This document shows, in pieces, positions 34,767 to 43,207 of a stretch of 64,000 nucleotides of DNA. The stretch spans positions 186,001 to 250,000 of the forward strand of contig DASRDB010000014.1 of the NCBI GenBank assembly GCA_035652815.1. The letters run 5' to 3'. How positions within the stretch are numbered: position 1 is the first letter of the stretch; every line of letters begins with the position of its first letter. The notes under the pieces were generated by a model. It was not told the DNA's origin, made no database searches, and worked only from the letters and a program-made list of their open reading frames with translations. Source of the stretch: DASRDB01 sp035652815. GTDB lineage: Bacteria > Chloroflexota > Ktedonobacteria > Ktedonobacterales > Ktedonobacteraceae. The translations under genes were made by a program, and so were the position numbers.

Positions 34767-34789
34767 ATAGAAGAATATGTTAATATAAT
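34761..34789 (+). promoter_or_regulatory. Possible divergent promoter overlapping CIRCE
   Basis: TATAAT at 34784-34789 is a perfect -10 box. The position 17 bases upstream reads TGCTAA, a poor -35 box that lies inside the right arm of the CIRCE element. It would drive the small membrane protein and aminotransferase genes. Confidence 0.45.
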
Positions 34790-34862
34790 GAAATGAGCAT
34801 AAAGATGTTCGCTTCACCGGGCTTGTATTGAAGAGCATCAAGTTGGAAAGGAATAATCTATT

Positions 34863-35111
34863 ATGAGAAACAATCCCTGGAACACTCCCTGGGGCCAGTT
34901 CGTCAAAACAGGCGCTCCAGCAGGAGCTAATTATGCAATCAATAAGTACCGGGGATGCAGAAGAATATACGCTATATGGACAATAATAGTTGGGCTTCTT
35001 TTGGCTACAATAGGTTTATCCGTTCCAGGTTCTTCACTACTTGCTGCTGGTTTTTTCCTCATTTTGGGTTTACTTTTAATAATCGGGGGATTCAAGAACA
35101 TAAAGGGATAA
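34863..35111 (+). CDS. Small two-helix membrane protein
   Basis: An 82-residue protein with a polar N-terminus and two hydrophobic helices (IYAIWTIIVGLLLATIGLSV and SLLAAGFFLILGLLLIIGGF) joined by a tight turn. AAAGGAA lies about nine bases before the ATG. Its stop codon overlaps the start codon of the aminotransferase gene (TAATG), so the pair is probably translationally coupled. No family is recognised. It is divergent from htpG across the CIRCE element and could be heat-responsive. Confidence 0.65.
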   Translation: MRNNPWNTPWGQFVKTGAPAGANYAINKYRGCRRIYAIWTIIVGLLLATIGLSVPGSSLLAAGFFLILGLLLIIGGFKNIKG

Positions 35112-36466
35112 TGGATATCACCATGCCAGAATGTACACTTCTACAATTAACCCCAGCCATGCAAAACCTGGCAAGTTCCGCAACTCTATCAATGAATGAA
35201 GCAGTGAAGGCGCGGAAAGCGGCCGGACGCAAGACGATTCATCTTGGTTTCGGCGAGGCATCGTTTCCACTACATCCCCTCTTGAAAGAGGCGTTGAGCA
35301 GGGCAGCTACGCATACTGGTTACGGACCACTACAGGGTATTCCCACGTTGCGAAAAGCTATCGCGAATTATCTTGAACGCACAAGGCAGATTGCGGCGGC
35401 TCCCGAATATGTGGCAGTTGCGCCAGGGAGCAAGCCCTTGCTCTATGCGCTAATGCAAATTCTAGATGGGGATGTGCTTTTGCCTATTCCCTCCTGGGTC
35501 AGCTATGCGCCACAGGCACGATTGGCCGGAAAACAAGTTTTTGGAGTAGAAAGCGACCCGGCGGATGCTCATACGCTGACGCGGGAAAGGCTTTCTAACA
35601 CACTGGCCCAGGCCCGGCAGCAGGGAGCTAGCCCGCGCATCCTGGTGGTCAATACGCCGAGCAATCCGACAGGAGGCATGTTTAGCAGCCAGGACGCAGA
35701 GGCCATTGCCATGTGGTGTAAAGCAGAGGGCATAACGTTAATCTGCGACGAGATTTACGCGGAACTGGCGCATGGCTGGCGCGAGCATGTCTCGCCTGCG
35801 CGCTTCTATCCAGAGGGTAGTATTGTGACGGGTGGGCTTTCAAAGGCTTTTTCGGCTGGCGGTTGGCGGCTGGGATATGCTTCCCTACCCATTACAGATG
35901 ATGGCAAACGCTTGATGACCGCTTTACGCGCGATGGCAAGCGAAATCTGGTCTTCAGCAACCACGCCAGTACAGGAAGCGGCTACGGTTGCCTATACATA
36001 CCCACCTGAATTAGAGCGTTATGTACGCCGTTCAGCAACCATTCATGGATATGCTACAAATAGACTATATGAAAAGCTGGTAGACCTGAGAATAGATTGT
36101 CCGCAACCTGCGGGAGCATTTTATCTCTATCCCGATTTCTCGCCCTTGCGTACAAAACTACAAAAGCGGGGTATTACTACGAGCGAGGAACTGGCCCATC
36201 ATTTATTAGAGGAATGGGATATTGCGACGCTGCCAGGGGTTGCGTTTGGCGATAGGCCCGATGCGTTGCGATTGCGATTGGCGACCAGCATGTTGTATGT
36301 GCCGGAGGATGTTGAGAGCGAGGAGGAAAAGGATGTTGTGTTATGGGAGTTGCTGGAACAGGCGGATAGGCTACCGGGCAATGGGAAAGATGAAGGGGTA
36401 GGATTGAAGTTGCCAGAGCTTGAACGGGTGCGGGAGCGGTTTGAGGGTTTTGTGAAATCATTTTGA
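35111..36466 (+). CDS. Class I/II pyridoxal-phosphate aminotransferase
   Basis: A 451-residue fold-type I aminotransferase. Signatures are GFGEASFPLHPLLKEAL, TGYGPLQGIPTLRKAI, NTPSNPTGGMF, CDEIYAEL and the PLP-lysine motif TGGLSKAFSAGGWRLGYA. The family transfers amino groups from aspartate, alanine or aromatic amino acids to 2-oxoacids; substrate specificity is not clear. I chose the ATG at 35111, which overlaps the upstream stop codon; MPEC at 35123 is an alternative. A frame open back to 34955 would overlap the small membrane protein gene. The C-terminal ~45 residues exceed the usual ~400-residue length. Confidence 0.85.
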   Translation: MDITMPECTLLQLTPAMQNLASSATLSMNEAVKARKAAGRKTIHLGFGEASFPLHPLLKEALSRAATHTGYGPLQGIPTLRKAIANYLERTRQIAAAPEYVAVAPGSKPLLYALMQILDGDVLLPIPSWVSYAPQARLAGKQVFGVESDPADAHTLTRERLSNTLAQARQQGASPRILVVNTPSNPTGGMFSSQDAEAIAMWCKAEGITLICDEIYAELAHGWREHVSPARFYPEGSIVTGGLSKAFSAGGWRLGYASLPITDDGKRLMTALRAMASEIWSSATTPVQEAATVAYTYPPELERYVRRSATIHGYATNRLYEKLVDLRIDCPQPAGAFYLYPDFSPLRTKLQKRGITTSEELAHHLLEEWDIATLPGVAFGDRPDALRLRLATSMLYVPEDVESEEEKDVVLWELLEQADRLPGNGKDEGVGLKLPELERVRERFEGFVKSF

Positions 36467-36478
36467 TGTATATCGAGA

Positions 36479-36520
36479 GGAGACCGGAAGGCACCCGCAA
36501 GGGGATGCCTTCCGGTCTCC
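36479..36520. terminator. Hairpin between convergent genes (family E repeat)
   Basis: GGAGACCGGAAGGCA and its exact complement surround a 12-base loop in the 77-base gap between the aminotransferase and the aldo/keto reductase. It resembles the larger family E palindrome at 45420. No T-run follows on either strand, so intrinsic termination is only possible. Confidence 0.6.
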
Positions 36521-36543
36521 CTGTACACGTGAAATGCCCAACA

Positions 36544-37491
36544 TTATTGCGCCGCCTTATCAATCCTGGCAAATTCCTCTTCAGTGAGACGCCAGCCGAT
36601 GGCTCCGGCATTTTCGGTGGCCTGACGGAGGTTTTTCGCACCTGGAATGGGGATAATAAGGTCGTCCTTTGTGAGCAGCCAGTTAAGGGCTACCTGGGCA
36701 ATGGTTTTGCCGCGTTCCTGAGCGATGGATTCGAGCGTTTGCAGCAAGGGTTCGATTTTGCGCAGGCGGGCGGGACGGGACATCAGGCGGCGTACCGGAG
36801 ATAGCGCGGCTTTGGGGATGTTGCCAGAGCGGTACTTGCCTGTCAAAAAGCCTTGTTCAAGGGGGCTGTAGGCGATCAGAGAGACGTTGAGTTCGCGGCA
36901 GGCATCTAGCACACCGTTCTTTTCGGGTTTGCGATGCAGCAGGCTGTAATGCACCTGGTTCGAGGCCAGGGAAATGCCGTGCCGGGCCAGGCGAGCATGT
37001 GCGCGGCGCATCAGCGAGGCGTTGTAGTTGCTCACGCCCACGGCGCGCACTTTGCCGGAACGCACAGCCCTGGCGAGCGCATCCATGAGACGCTGCTGGT
37101 TGATAAAGGTGTAGGGCCAGTGTATCTGGTAGAGGTCTATCGAGGAAACGCCCAGGCGTTCCAGGCTGGCATCGAGAGCATCGAGCAGCGTGGAGGCCGA
37201 AAATCTTGTCGGCAAGGGGGCGAATTTGGTGGCAATAATCGCGGGTCGGCCATCAGCGCGAATGCACTCACCAAGAATGCGCTCCGATTCTCCATTGCCA
37301 TATATTTCGGCGGTATCGAAAAAGTTGAGTCCAGCATCCATGCAGGCTTTGAAGGCTGAGTTGACATCTTCACGAGTATAATTCTTGCCGTAACCCCAGA
37401 AGCCGGTATCGCCCCAACTCCAGGTGCCAATACCCATAGCCGGTACGACGATGCCTGTCGCGCCGAGTTGTCTTGAATCGAGTTGTAGCAT
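36544..37491 (-). CDS. Aldo/keto reductase
   Basis: A 315-residue NADPH-dependent carbonyl reductase of the (beta/alpha)8 barrel family. The catalytic tetrad is visible as Asp and Tyr in NFFDTAEIYGNGESE, Lys in AIIATKFAPLP and His in YQIHWP. Cofactor binding is suggested by IPIPGAKNLRQATENAGAI near the C-terminus. Length is normal and no signal peptide is present. It converges on the aminotransferase gene. Physiological substrate is unknown. Confidence 0.92.
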   Translation of the reverse strand: MLQLDSRQLGATGIVVPAMGIGTWSWGDTGFWGYGKNYTREDVNSAFKACMDAGLNFFDTAEIYGNGESERILGECIRADGRPAIIATKFAPLPTRFSASTLLDALDASLERLGVSSIDLYQIHWPYTFINQQRLMDALARAVRSGKVRAVGVSNYNASLMRRAHARLARHGISLASNQVHYSLLHRKPEKNGVLDACRELNVSLIAYSPLEQGFLTGKYRSGNIPKAALSPVRRLMSRPARLRKIEPLLQTLESIAQERGKTIAQVALNWLLTKDDLIIPIPGAKNLRQATENAGAIGWRLTEEEFARIDKAAQ

Positions 37492-37527
37492 ATCTATCCT
37501 TATTTCTACTCATTTCATAATTCGCAT

Positions 37528-37785
37528 GCCATGAAAAAGACTTTCTCGCCTGTCATCCTTCGTCTGCGGCCTCAACACACGAATCGTTCGGCGCGCGAGA
37601 TCCTTCGCTCCGCTCAAGATGACAGGTTGAGGTAGGTTGGTAATGGCTTGCCATGAAAAAGACTTTCTCGCCTGTCATCCTGAGCGAAGCGAAGGATCTC
37701 GCGCTTGCCATGTCGAGACAATGGGAACCTCAGTTCCTTCGCTCCGCTCAGGATGACAGGTTGAGGTAGGTTGGTAATGGCTTGC
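37528..37785. repeat. Locally duplicated family C units
   Basis: Two ~125-base blocks follow each other. Each starts GCCATGAAAAAGACTTTCTC, contains a family C element and ends with a GAGGTAGGTTGGTAATGG segment. The first block has lost the inner part of its left family C arm. The gene-free spacer 37492-37918 holds little else. Confidence 0.85.
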
Positions 37786-37918
37786 TATATTGACGAATCA
37801 TAGCATGCATCCTGGTAATTTTTCCAGGATAGAAACTGTTGAAATCACCGATGCGCTTTTTTGTACGGGAGCGTATAGTTGGGATACGGGTTCCAACCTT
37901 TTCAAGAGAGAAACAACT

Positions 37919-38854
37919 ATGGAGCAGACAAACGGCACAACTACTTCTACCAATCCCCATAACGCTTCACTGTTGCGGCAATTATCTAACCAGATGGCCG
38001 ACGCGGTCGAGAAGGTCACGCCTTCGGTCGTGCTTGTGCGTGGACGCGAACGGCAACCGGCAAGCGGGCTGGTCTACGCGCCGGGACTGGTATTGACCGC
38101 CGATCATGTTTTGGAGCGCGATGAGAATATTACGATTTCGACATCCAATGGGCAGACGCTAAGCGCGCAGCTTGTGGGGCGCGATAAGGCAAGCGACGTG
38201 GCAGTATTGCGCGTGGATGGCCTTGACGTACCAGCGATTACAGCCTCGCAGGAAAAGGCGCGGGTCGGACAACTGGTGATCGCGATTGGTCGAACGTCGG
38301 ACGAGGGGCCAATGGCGAGTTCGGGCATCATCAGCATTCTCGGCGGGCCGATTCGCACCAGTAATGGCGTGCTGCTTGAGCGCTATATGCGGACGGATGC
38401 AATTCCCTATCCTGGCTTCTCGGGCGGCGCACTCATCGATACGCAGGGACAGGTTCTCGGCATGCTAACGACGGGGCTGGTGAACGGCCTGGCGCTGGCA
38501 ATTCCTCTCGATATCGCGACACGCACCGCTAACACCCTGGCTCAGCAGGGACATATTGCGCGTGGCTACCTGGGTATCAGCAGCCAGTTGGTGCAGATTC
38601 CCGAGGCGCAACGGGGTGGAAAGACCCAGGAATACGGATTGCTCATCTTGAATGTCGATGAGAACAGCCCGGCGCAGCAGGCAGGTATTCTGCTTGGCGA
38701 TATCCTGATTACGCTTGATGGGCATGCCATACGCGATGCCGAGGATTTGCAGGTGCTGCTGGCAGGAGAGCGCGTAGGCAAAACGGTGCCTATCGAGGTG
38801 ATTCGTGGCAATACGCTTCATACCCTGCAAGTGACGATCCGGCAGCGACAATAA
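37919..38854 (+). CDS. S1C (HtrA/DegP-like) serine protease with PDZ domain
   Basis: A 311-residue trypsin-fold protease. The catalytic triad is His in LVLTADHVLE, Asp in KASDVAVLRVD and Ser in PGFSGGALID. A C-terminal PDZ domain (YGLLILNVDENSPAQQAGI, LITLDGHAIRD) would bind peptide termini. The ATG at 37919 (MEQTNGTTTS) follows AGAGAGAAACAACT; an earlier in-frame ATG at 37790 would add 43 residues of no clear merit. No signal peptide or membrane helix is visible, unlike most HtrA proteins. It lies 13 bases before a second protease of the same family, so the two form an operon. Confidence 0.87.
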   Translation: MEQTNGTTTSTNPHNASLLRQLSNQMADAVEKVTPSVVLVRGRERQPASGLVYAPGLVLTADHVLERDENITISTSNGQTLSAQLVGRDKASDVAVLRVDGLDVPAITASQEKARVGQLVIAIGRTSDEGPMASSGIISILGGPIRTSNGVLLERYMRTDAIPYPGFSGGALIDTQGQVLGMLTTGLVNGLALAIPLDIATRTANTLAQQGHIARGYLGISSQLVQIPEAQRGGKTQEYGLLILNVDENSPAQQAGILLGDILITLDGHAIRDAEDLQVLLAGERVGKTVPIEVIRGNTLHTLQVTIRQRQ

Positions 38855-38867
38855 GGGAAGCAAGCAA

Positions 38868-39794
38868 ATGACACAGTCAACGACATTTTCAACCTCGTCA
38901 GCGTTTCCAGATGTTTTCTCTGAGGCTCTGACAGCCATCTTCGAGCAGGCGCAACCCGCCATTGTGCAGGTGCGAACCGAGGGCAGAGGCGGCGGAACGG
39001 GTGTCATCTGGCATGAAGACGGGCGTATCATCACCAATCATCACGTTGTCGCCAGGGATGGCGCAAGGATTGAGGTGCTGCTTCCGGATGGCCGCTTGTT
39101 TGCGGCGAAGGTGCTGCATCGCAATCCCAGGCTCGACCTCGCGCTGCTGAAAATCGAGGGCGATTCGCTTAAGCGGCTGCGCTCGGGCGATTCGTCGAAG
39201 CTGCGCGTTGGCGAATGGGTCTTCGCGATTGGGCATCCCTGGGGGCAACGCTGGGTCGTCACGGCGGGCATCATGAGCATGATGCGTACCGCGAAGCTGG
39301 CCGATGACCTGAAGATGCAGTACATCCAGTCGGACGTGGAACTGGCTCCAGGCAATTCAGGCGGGCCATTGCTCAACGCGGACGGCGAGGTGGTCGGCAT
39401 CAATGCCATGATCTTCGGCGGCGACCTCTCGGTAGCCATTCCCAGCAACGTGGTGAATAGCTGGCTGGCGGAACTACCTCAGAGGCGGGTAACGCTCGGC
39501 GTAGAAATCACGACGGTAGAATTGCCAGCCGCTTTTCGCATATCGGCTGGAATCGAGCAAAGGAGCGGCGTGCTGGTATGTGGTATCCGTAAAGAGCGAC
39601 AGGCGAAATACCAGGACCTCTTCGTCGGGGATGTACTGCTCTTCACAGGCAATACTCCATTGCCTGATAATGGCGCGCTGCTGAACCTGCTGAGCAAGAG
39701 CGAGGAGCGAGAACGGCTGTCTGTCAAGGTGCTGCGCGGCGGTGAAGTGAAAGAATTAGAGATTGGCACCCTGCTGGTGGAACAGGCAGAGTGA
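38868..39794 (+). CDS. Second S1C (HtrA-like) serine protease with PDZ-like C-terminus
   Basis: A 308-residue paralogue of the preceding protease. Its triad is His in IITNHHVV, Asp in RLDLALLKIE and Ser in LAPGNSGGPLL, closer to the HtrA consensus than the first copy. The C-terminal ~90 residues look like a PDZ domain (SGVLVCGIRKERQAKYQDLF). It also lacks a signal peptide or membrane helix. The two tandem copies differ in sequence enough to suggest old duplication and different substrates. Confidence 0.88.
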   Translation: MTQSTTFSTSSAFPDVFSEALTAIFEQAQPAIVQVRTEGRGGGTGVIWHEDGRIITNHHVVARDGARIEVLLPDGRLFAAKVLHRNPRLDLALLKIEGDSLKRLRSGDSSKLRVGEWVFAIGHPWGQRWVVTAGIMSMMRTAKLADDLKMQYIQSDVELAPGNSGGPLLNADGEVVGINAMIFGGDLSVAIPSNVVNSWLAELPQRRVTLGVEITTVELPAAFRISAGIEQRSGVLVCGIRKERQAKYQDLFVGDVLLFTGNTPLPDNGALLNLLSKSEERERLSVKVLRGGEVKELEIGTLLVEQAE

Positions 39795-39849
39795 CCGCAT
39801 CAAAAATGGAGAGTGATGCAGTTTTACAACATGGGGCGGACACTCGCCC

Positions 39850-39938
39850 CATGTCATCCTGAGCGCAGCGAAGGATCTGTGTGCCCCGGCGATTCGTGTG
39901 CGAGGCCGCAGATCCTTCGCTGCGCTCAGGATGACATG
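39850..39938. repeat. Family C palindromic repeat
   Basis: An inverted pair of CATGTCATCCTGAGCGCAGC arms in the spacer between the second protease and the first DUF1206 gene, which converge here. It might affect both transcripts. A TTTTACAACATGGGG flank upstream matches that of other composite copies. Confidence 0.9.
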
Positions 39939-39969
39939 CCTGGATATCCTCGTTTTTGATTCAGGATGT

Positions 39970-40830
39970 TTAGCCGACCTTACGATAGCGAGCTTCTACG
40001 AAGGAGTAAATGCCGTAGGCGATCAGACCAAGCGCGACGATGCCGAGCAAGATCGGGCCAAAGGGTTGGCTCGCAAGTTCAGCCAGCGCGGAGTCAAGAC
40101 CTTTCGCCTCACCTGGGTTGTGCTGTACAGCAGCGACAATCAGGAAGATGCCGACAATAGTGAAAACGACCGCCAGGGCGGCATAGCCGAAGCGGCCCGC
40201 GAAAACGGCTCCCTTTCGCATGCTTTCATTCAGGCCAGTCAGGCTGAGATGGCGTTTGAAATCGGCCTTGTATGCCTTTTTGTAAAACAGGTATCCGGCG
40301 ATGCCAAGCACGACCAGGCCAACGATAACAACAAGCGCCACACCAAAGGGCAGGTGCAACAGGCGGGCCGTCCAGTCCTGCGTCGAACTGGTGGAACTTT
40401 TGCCAGCACTGCCGCTGCCAGCGACCAGTTGATAGGCTCCAAAGGCCAGAGCGCCGTAGGCTATACCGACTGCCGCATAACCGATACGAGCAATGATGCC
40501 TTTCGCGTCACGGCCTTCTCCCTCAGTATCGAAAATGGCCTGGATGATGCTCCACAGCGCGTAGCCAAAGAGGCCGATTGTAACGATAACGAGCAAGAAT
40601 TTGCCGAACGGCTGGCCGCTGATGGTTGTCAGCGCGCCGCGCTGATCAGTCGTTGTACCGCCATGTCCGACAGCCAGCATGGCTGCCAGCCAGCCAATAA
40701 TCACATAGACAACACCTTTGACCGCGTACCCCAGGCGTGCCAGCAGGGCCACCCATTTATTGGTCGCAGCACGACGGGCCGTTTGTTTCGCCTCCTGTAC
40801 GTGCCTGGGTACCGTAGTATTTGATCTCAC
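39970..40830 (-). CDS. DUF1206 membrane protein, copy 1
   Basis: A 286-residue protein with three repeats of two transmembrane helices, each opening with a RxGYxxxG pattern (ARLGYAVKGVVYVIIGWLAA, ARIGYAAVGIAYGALAFGAY, GRFGYAALAVVFTIVGIFLI), which is the DUF1206 layout. I place the start at a GTG (40830): GGAAAGGAA lies nine bases upstream, and the adjacent paralogue starts with GTG at the matching place. Function is unknown. The second copy lies upstream in the same direction, 152 bases away. Confidence 0.83.
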   Translation of the reverse strand: MRSNTTVPRHVQEAKQTARRAATNKWVALLARLGYAVKGVVYVIIGWLAAMLAVGHGGTTTDQRGALTTISGQPFGKFLLVIVTIGLFGYALWSIIQAIFDTEGEGRDAKGIIARIGYAAVGIAYGALAFGAYQLVAGSGSAGKSSTSSTQDWTARLLHLPFGVALVVIVGLVVLGIAGYLFYKKAYKADFKRHLSLTGLNESMRKGAVFAGRFGYAALAVVFTIVGIFLIVAAVQHNPGEAKGLDSALAELASQPFGPILLGIVALGLIAYGIYSFVEARYRKVG

Positions 40831-40982
40831 AGGAATGCTTTCCTTTCCGCGACTCTCGAGGAGAGCAGAGAGCCGCATACCTTGTACCCCCCCGCGATAT
40901 CTCTCCTCACCTTCTCTGGTAACTCTGCTTCTAACACGCACAAAAGGAACAAAAAGCATACGAATAACAGAATGTGGAAAAG

Positions 40983-41891
40983 TTATTCCACGTAGCGATA
41001 ACGCGCCTCAGCGAAGGAGTAGACCCCGTAGGCAACGAGGCCAAGCGCGACAAGACCAAGCAAAACAGGGCCAAATGGTTGTTGAAGTAATTCTTTCAGG
41101 GCGGCGTCAAGGCCTTTCGCATCCTGCGGATTGTGTTTCAATGCCGCCACAATCAGGAAGATGCCAATAATAGTGAAAACAATGCCCAGCGCGGCATAGC
41201 CGAACCTGCCGAGGAATATCACAGCCTTACGCATCCTGTCACTTAATTTGCCCAGGTGAAAACGACGCTGGAATTTGGCCGTCCAGGCGCGCGCAAACAG
41301 GTAGATCGCCACGCCGAGGATGACCACACCGATAAAGGTGACAATAGCCACCCCAAAGGGGAAATGCAGCAGGCGACCTGTCCAGTCCTGGGCCATCGTG
41401 GTTGTACTCTTCTCGTAATCCTCCGCACCCGATACCAGTTTGTACGCGCCAAAGGCGAGGATAAGATAGGCCAGACCCACAACGCCGTAGCCGATACGCG
41501 CAATAATGCCTTTGGCCTTGCTTCCCTCGTGTTCCTTGTCAAAAATGGCCTGCACAATGCTCCACAGTCCGAAAGCCAGCAGACCAATGGCGATCAATGC
41601 CAGCAATACGCGCCCGAACGGCCACTTAAAGATCACATCCAGCGCGCCTTTCTGGTCTGTCACCTCGCCGCCGTGTCCAATCGCCAGCGTCACAGCCAGG
41701 CCGCCAACCAGCAAGTAGACAACACCCTTTGTCGCATATCCCACTCGCGCCAGCCGTTTGAACCATTTGTTTTCGGTCGCCTCACGTGCCGTTTCCTGGG
41801 CCTGCTGTGCCGTTTGCTTGACGTCATGCAAACCATCTTCGAGCCCTTTACCAGATTTGGTTGAGTGCGTTTTCGCTGTATCTGAACTCAC
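40983..41891 (-). CDS. DUF1206 membrane protein, copy 2
   Basis: A 302-residue paralogue of the downstream gene, with the same three two-helix repeats (ARVGYATKGVVYLLVGGLAV, ARIGYGVVGLAYLILAFGAY, GRFGYAALGIVFTIIGIFLI). The GTG at 41891 has a near-perfect AAAGGAGGT six bases upstream and is preferred over an ATG at 41918. The hydrophilic N-terminus is somewhat longer and holds several Gln/Thr-rich helical turns. The tandem pair arose by duplication and may make a heteromeric membrane complex; no function is known. Confidence 0.85.
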   Translation of the reverse strand: MSSDTAKTHSTKSGKGLEDGLHDVKQTAQQAQETAREATENKWFKRLARVGYATKGVVYLLVGGLAVTLAIGHGGEVTDQKGALDVIFKWPFGRVLLALIAIGLLAFGLWSIVQAIFDKEHEGSKAKGIIARIGYGVVGLAYLILAFGAYKLVSGAEDYEKSTTTMAQDWTGRLLHFPFGVAIVTFIGVVILGVAIYLFARAWTAKFQRRFHLGKLSDRMRKAVIFLGRFGYAALGIVFTIIGIFLIVAALKHNPQDAKGLDAALKELLQQPFGPVLLGLVALGLVAYGVYSFAEARYRYVE

Positions 41892-42130
41892 CAGATACCT
41901 CCTTTCGCGCCTTGTCATCGTTGACGGCGCTCTCCTTTTAGGATAAATTCCATTCAGGCCCCCTTTGCTTGCCTGAACAGTTGAAACTCTTGTTTGTTAC
42001 ACGTTTAATCCAGGCTTAATGCAGACTTCAGAAGACAAGCAACATGACCGGGTTGATAAACCGCAGCAAAATATGCCATGATGGAAACCAAAAGCAGCAA
42101 ATTATCAGATTCACAAGGAGAGAACGCGGA

Positions 42131-43105
42131 ATGAAAGCAGTGTTATGTAAAGCATATGGCCCACCCGATTCGCTGGTTGTCGAGGAGGTGGAGTCGCCAA
42201 AGGCTGCGAGAGGACAGGCGGTGGTGAGCGTCAAGGCGTGCGGCGTGAATTTTCCCGACACGCTGATTATTCAAGGCAAATACCAGTTTCGACCGCCGAT
42301 GCCATTTTCGCCCGGAAGCGAGATCGCGGGAGTCGTGAAAGAGATCGGCGAGGGAGTGGAGCGCGTGAAGCCAGGGGATAAAGTGATAGTCTTTACGGGC
42401 TGGGGTGGCTTTGCCGAGGAAGTGGTAGTCGAGGCAGGGAAGTTGATTCCTATGCCGCCGGGACTGGATTTTGTGACCGCTTCGGCCTTTATTTTAACCT
42501 ACGGCACGTCATATCATGCCTTGAAAGATCGGGCACAGTTGCGGGCAGGTGAAACGCTGCTGGTGCTGGGCGCGGCTGGCGGCGTGGGACTTGCGACCGT
42601 TGAAATCGGCAAACAGATGGGGGCGCGGGTTATTGCCGCCGCTTCGAGCGATGAAAAGCTGGAGGTCTGCCGGCAACATGGGGCCGACGAGGTCATCAAC
42701 TACTCAAAAGAGGACTTCCGCGAGCGTATCAAACAACTCACTGATGGCAAAGGCGTTGACGTGGTCTATGACCCGGTTGGAGGGAACTACACGGAGCCAG
42801 CGCTGCGCAGCATGGCCTGGAAAGGGCGTTACCTGGTGGTCGGCTTCGCGGCAGGGGATATTCCACGCGTTCCGCTCAACCTGACGCTGCTCAAAGGCTG
42901 CTCTATCGTGGGCGTTTTCTGGGGCGCGTTTACCGAACGCGAACCGCAGCGCAACCAGCAGAACATCGCGGAATTACTGACCTGGCTGGCTCAAGGCAAG
43001 CTGAAACCGCTTATTTCGGCGACCTATCCACTGGAACAGGCAAGCAAGGCGCTGAACGATATGATGAACCGGAAGGTGACGGGGAAGGTGGTGCTGGTGC
43101 CTTAA
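42131..43105 (+). CDS. NADPH:quinone oxidoreductase-type medium-chain dehydrogenase
   Basis: A 324-residue MDR protein of the zinc-free quinone oxidoreductase group. The N-terminal GroES-like domain reads MKAVLCKAYGPPDSLVVEEV and the Rossmann motif is VLGAAGGVGLATVEIGKQMG. No structural or catalytic zinc ligands are seen. The ATG at 42131 has AAGGAGA about nine bases upstream. Likely reaction is NADPH-dependent reduction of quinones or other enones. It is a single-gene unit followed by a family A repeat pair. Confidence 0.9.
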   Translation: MKAVLCKAYGPPDSLVVEEVESPKAARGQAVVSVKACGVNFPDTLIIQGKYQFRPPMPFSPGSEIAGVVKEIGEGVERVKPGDKVIVFTGWGGFAEEVVVEAGKLIPMPPGLDFVTASAFILTYGTSYHALKDRAQLRAGETLLVLGAAGGVGLATVEIGKQMGARVIAAASSDEKLEVCRQHGADEVINYSKEDFRERIKQLTDGKGVDVVYDPVGGNYTEPALRSMAWKGRYLVVGFAAGDIPRVPLNLTLLKGCSIVGVFWGAFTEREPQRNQQNIAELLTWLAQGKLKPLISATYPLEQASKALNDMMNRKVTGKVVLVP

Positions 43106-43106
43106 T

Positions 43107-43187
43107 GTAGGGACGCGATTCATCGCGTCCACCTCGGCCTGGGATGGGGGTTGAGCGGGCAGGACGCGATGAATCGCGTCCCTACAG
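43107..43187. repeat. Family A inverted repeat pair
   Basis: GTAGGGACGCGATTCATCGC at the left and its complement at the right enclose about 25 variable bases. It separates the convergent quinone oxidoreductase and WD40-kinase genes and may act as a shared 3' structure. Confidence 0.92.
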
Positions 43188-43207
43188 TTGGGTTTTCATC
43201 AGGTTGC

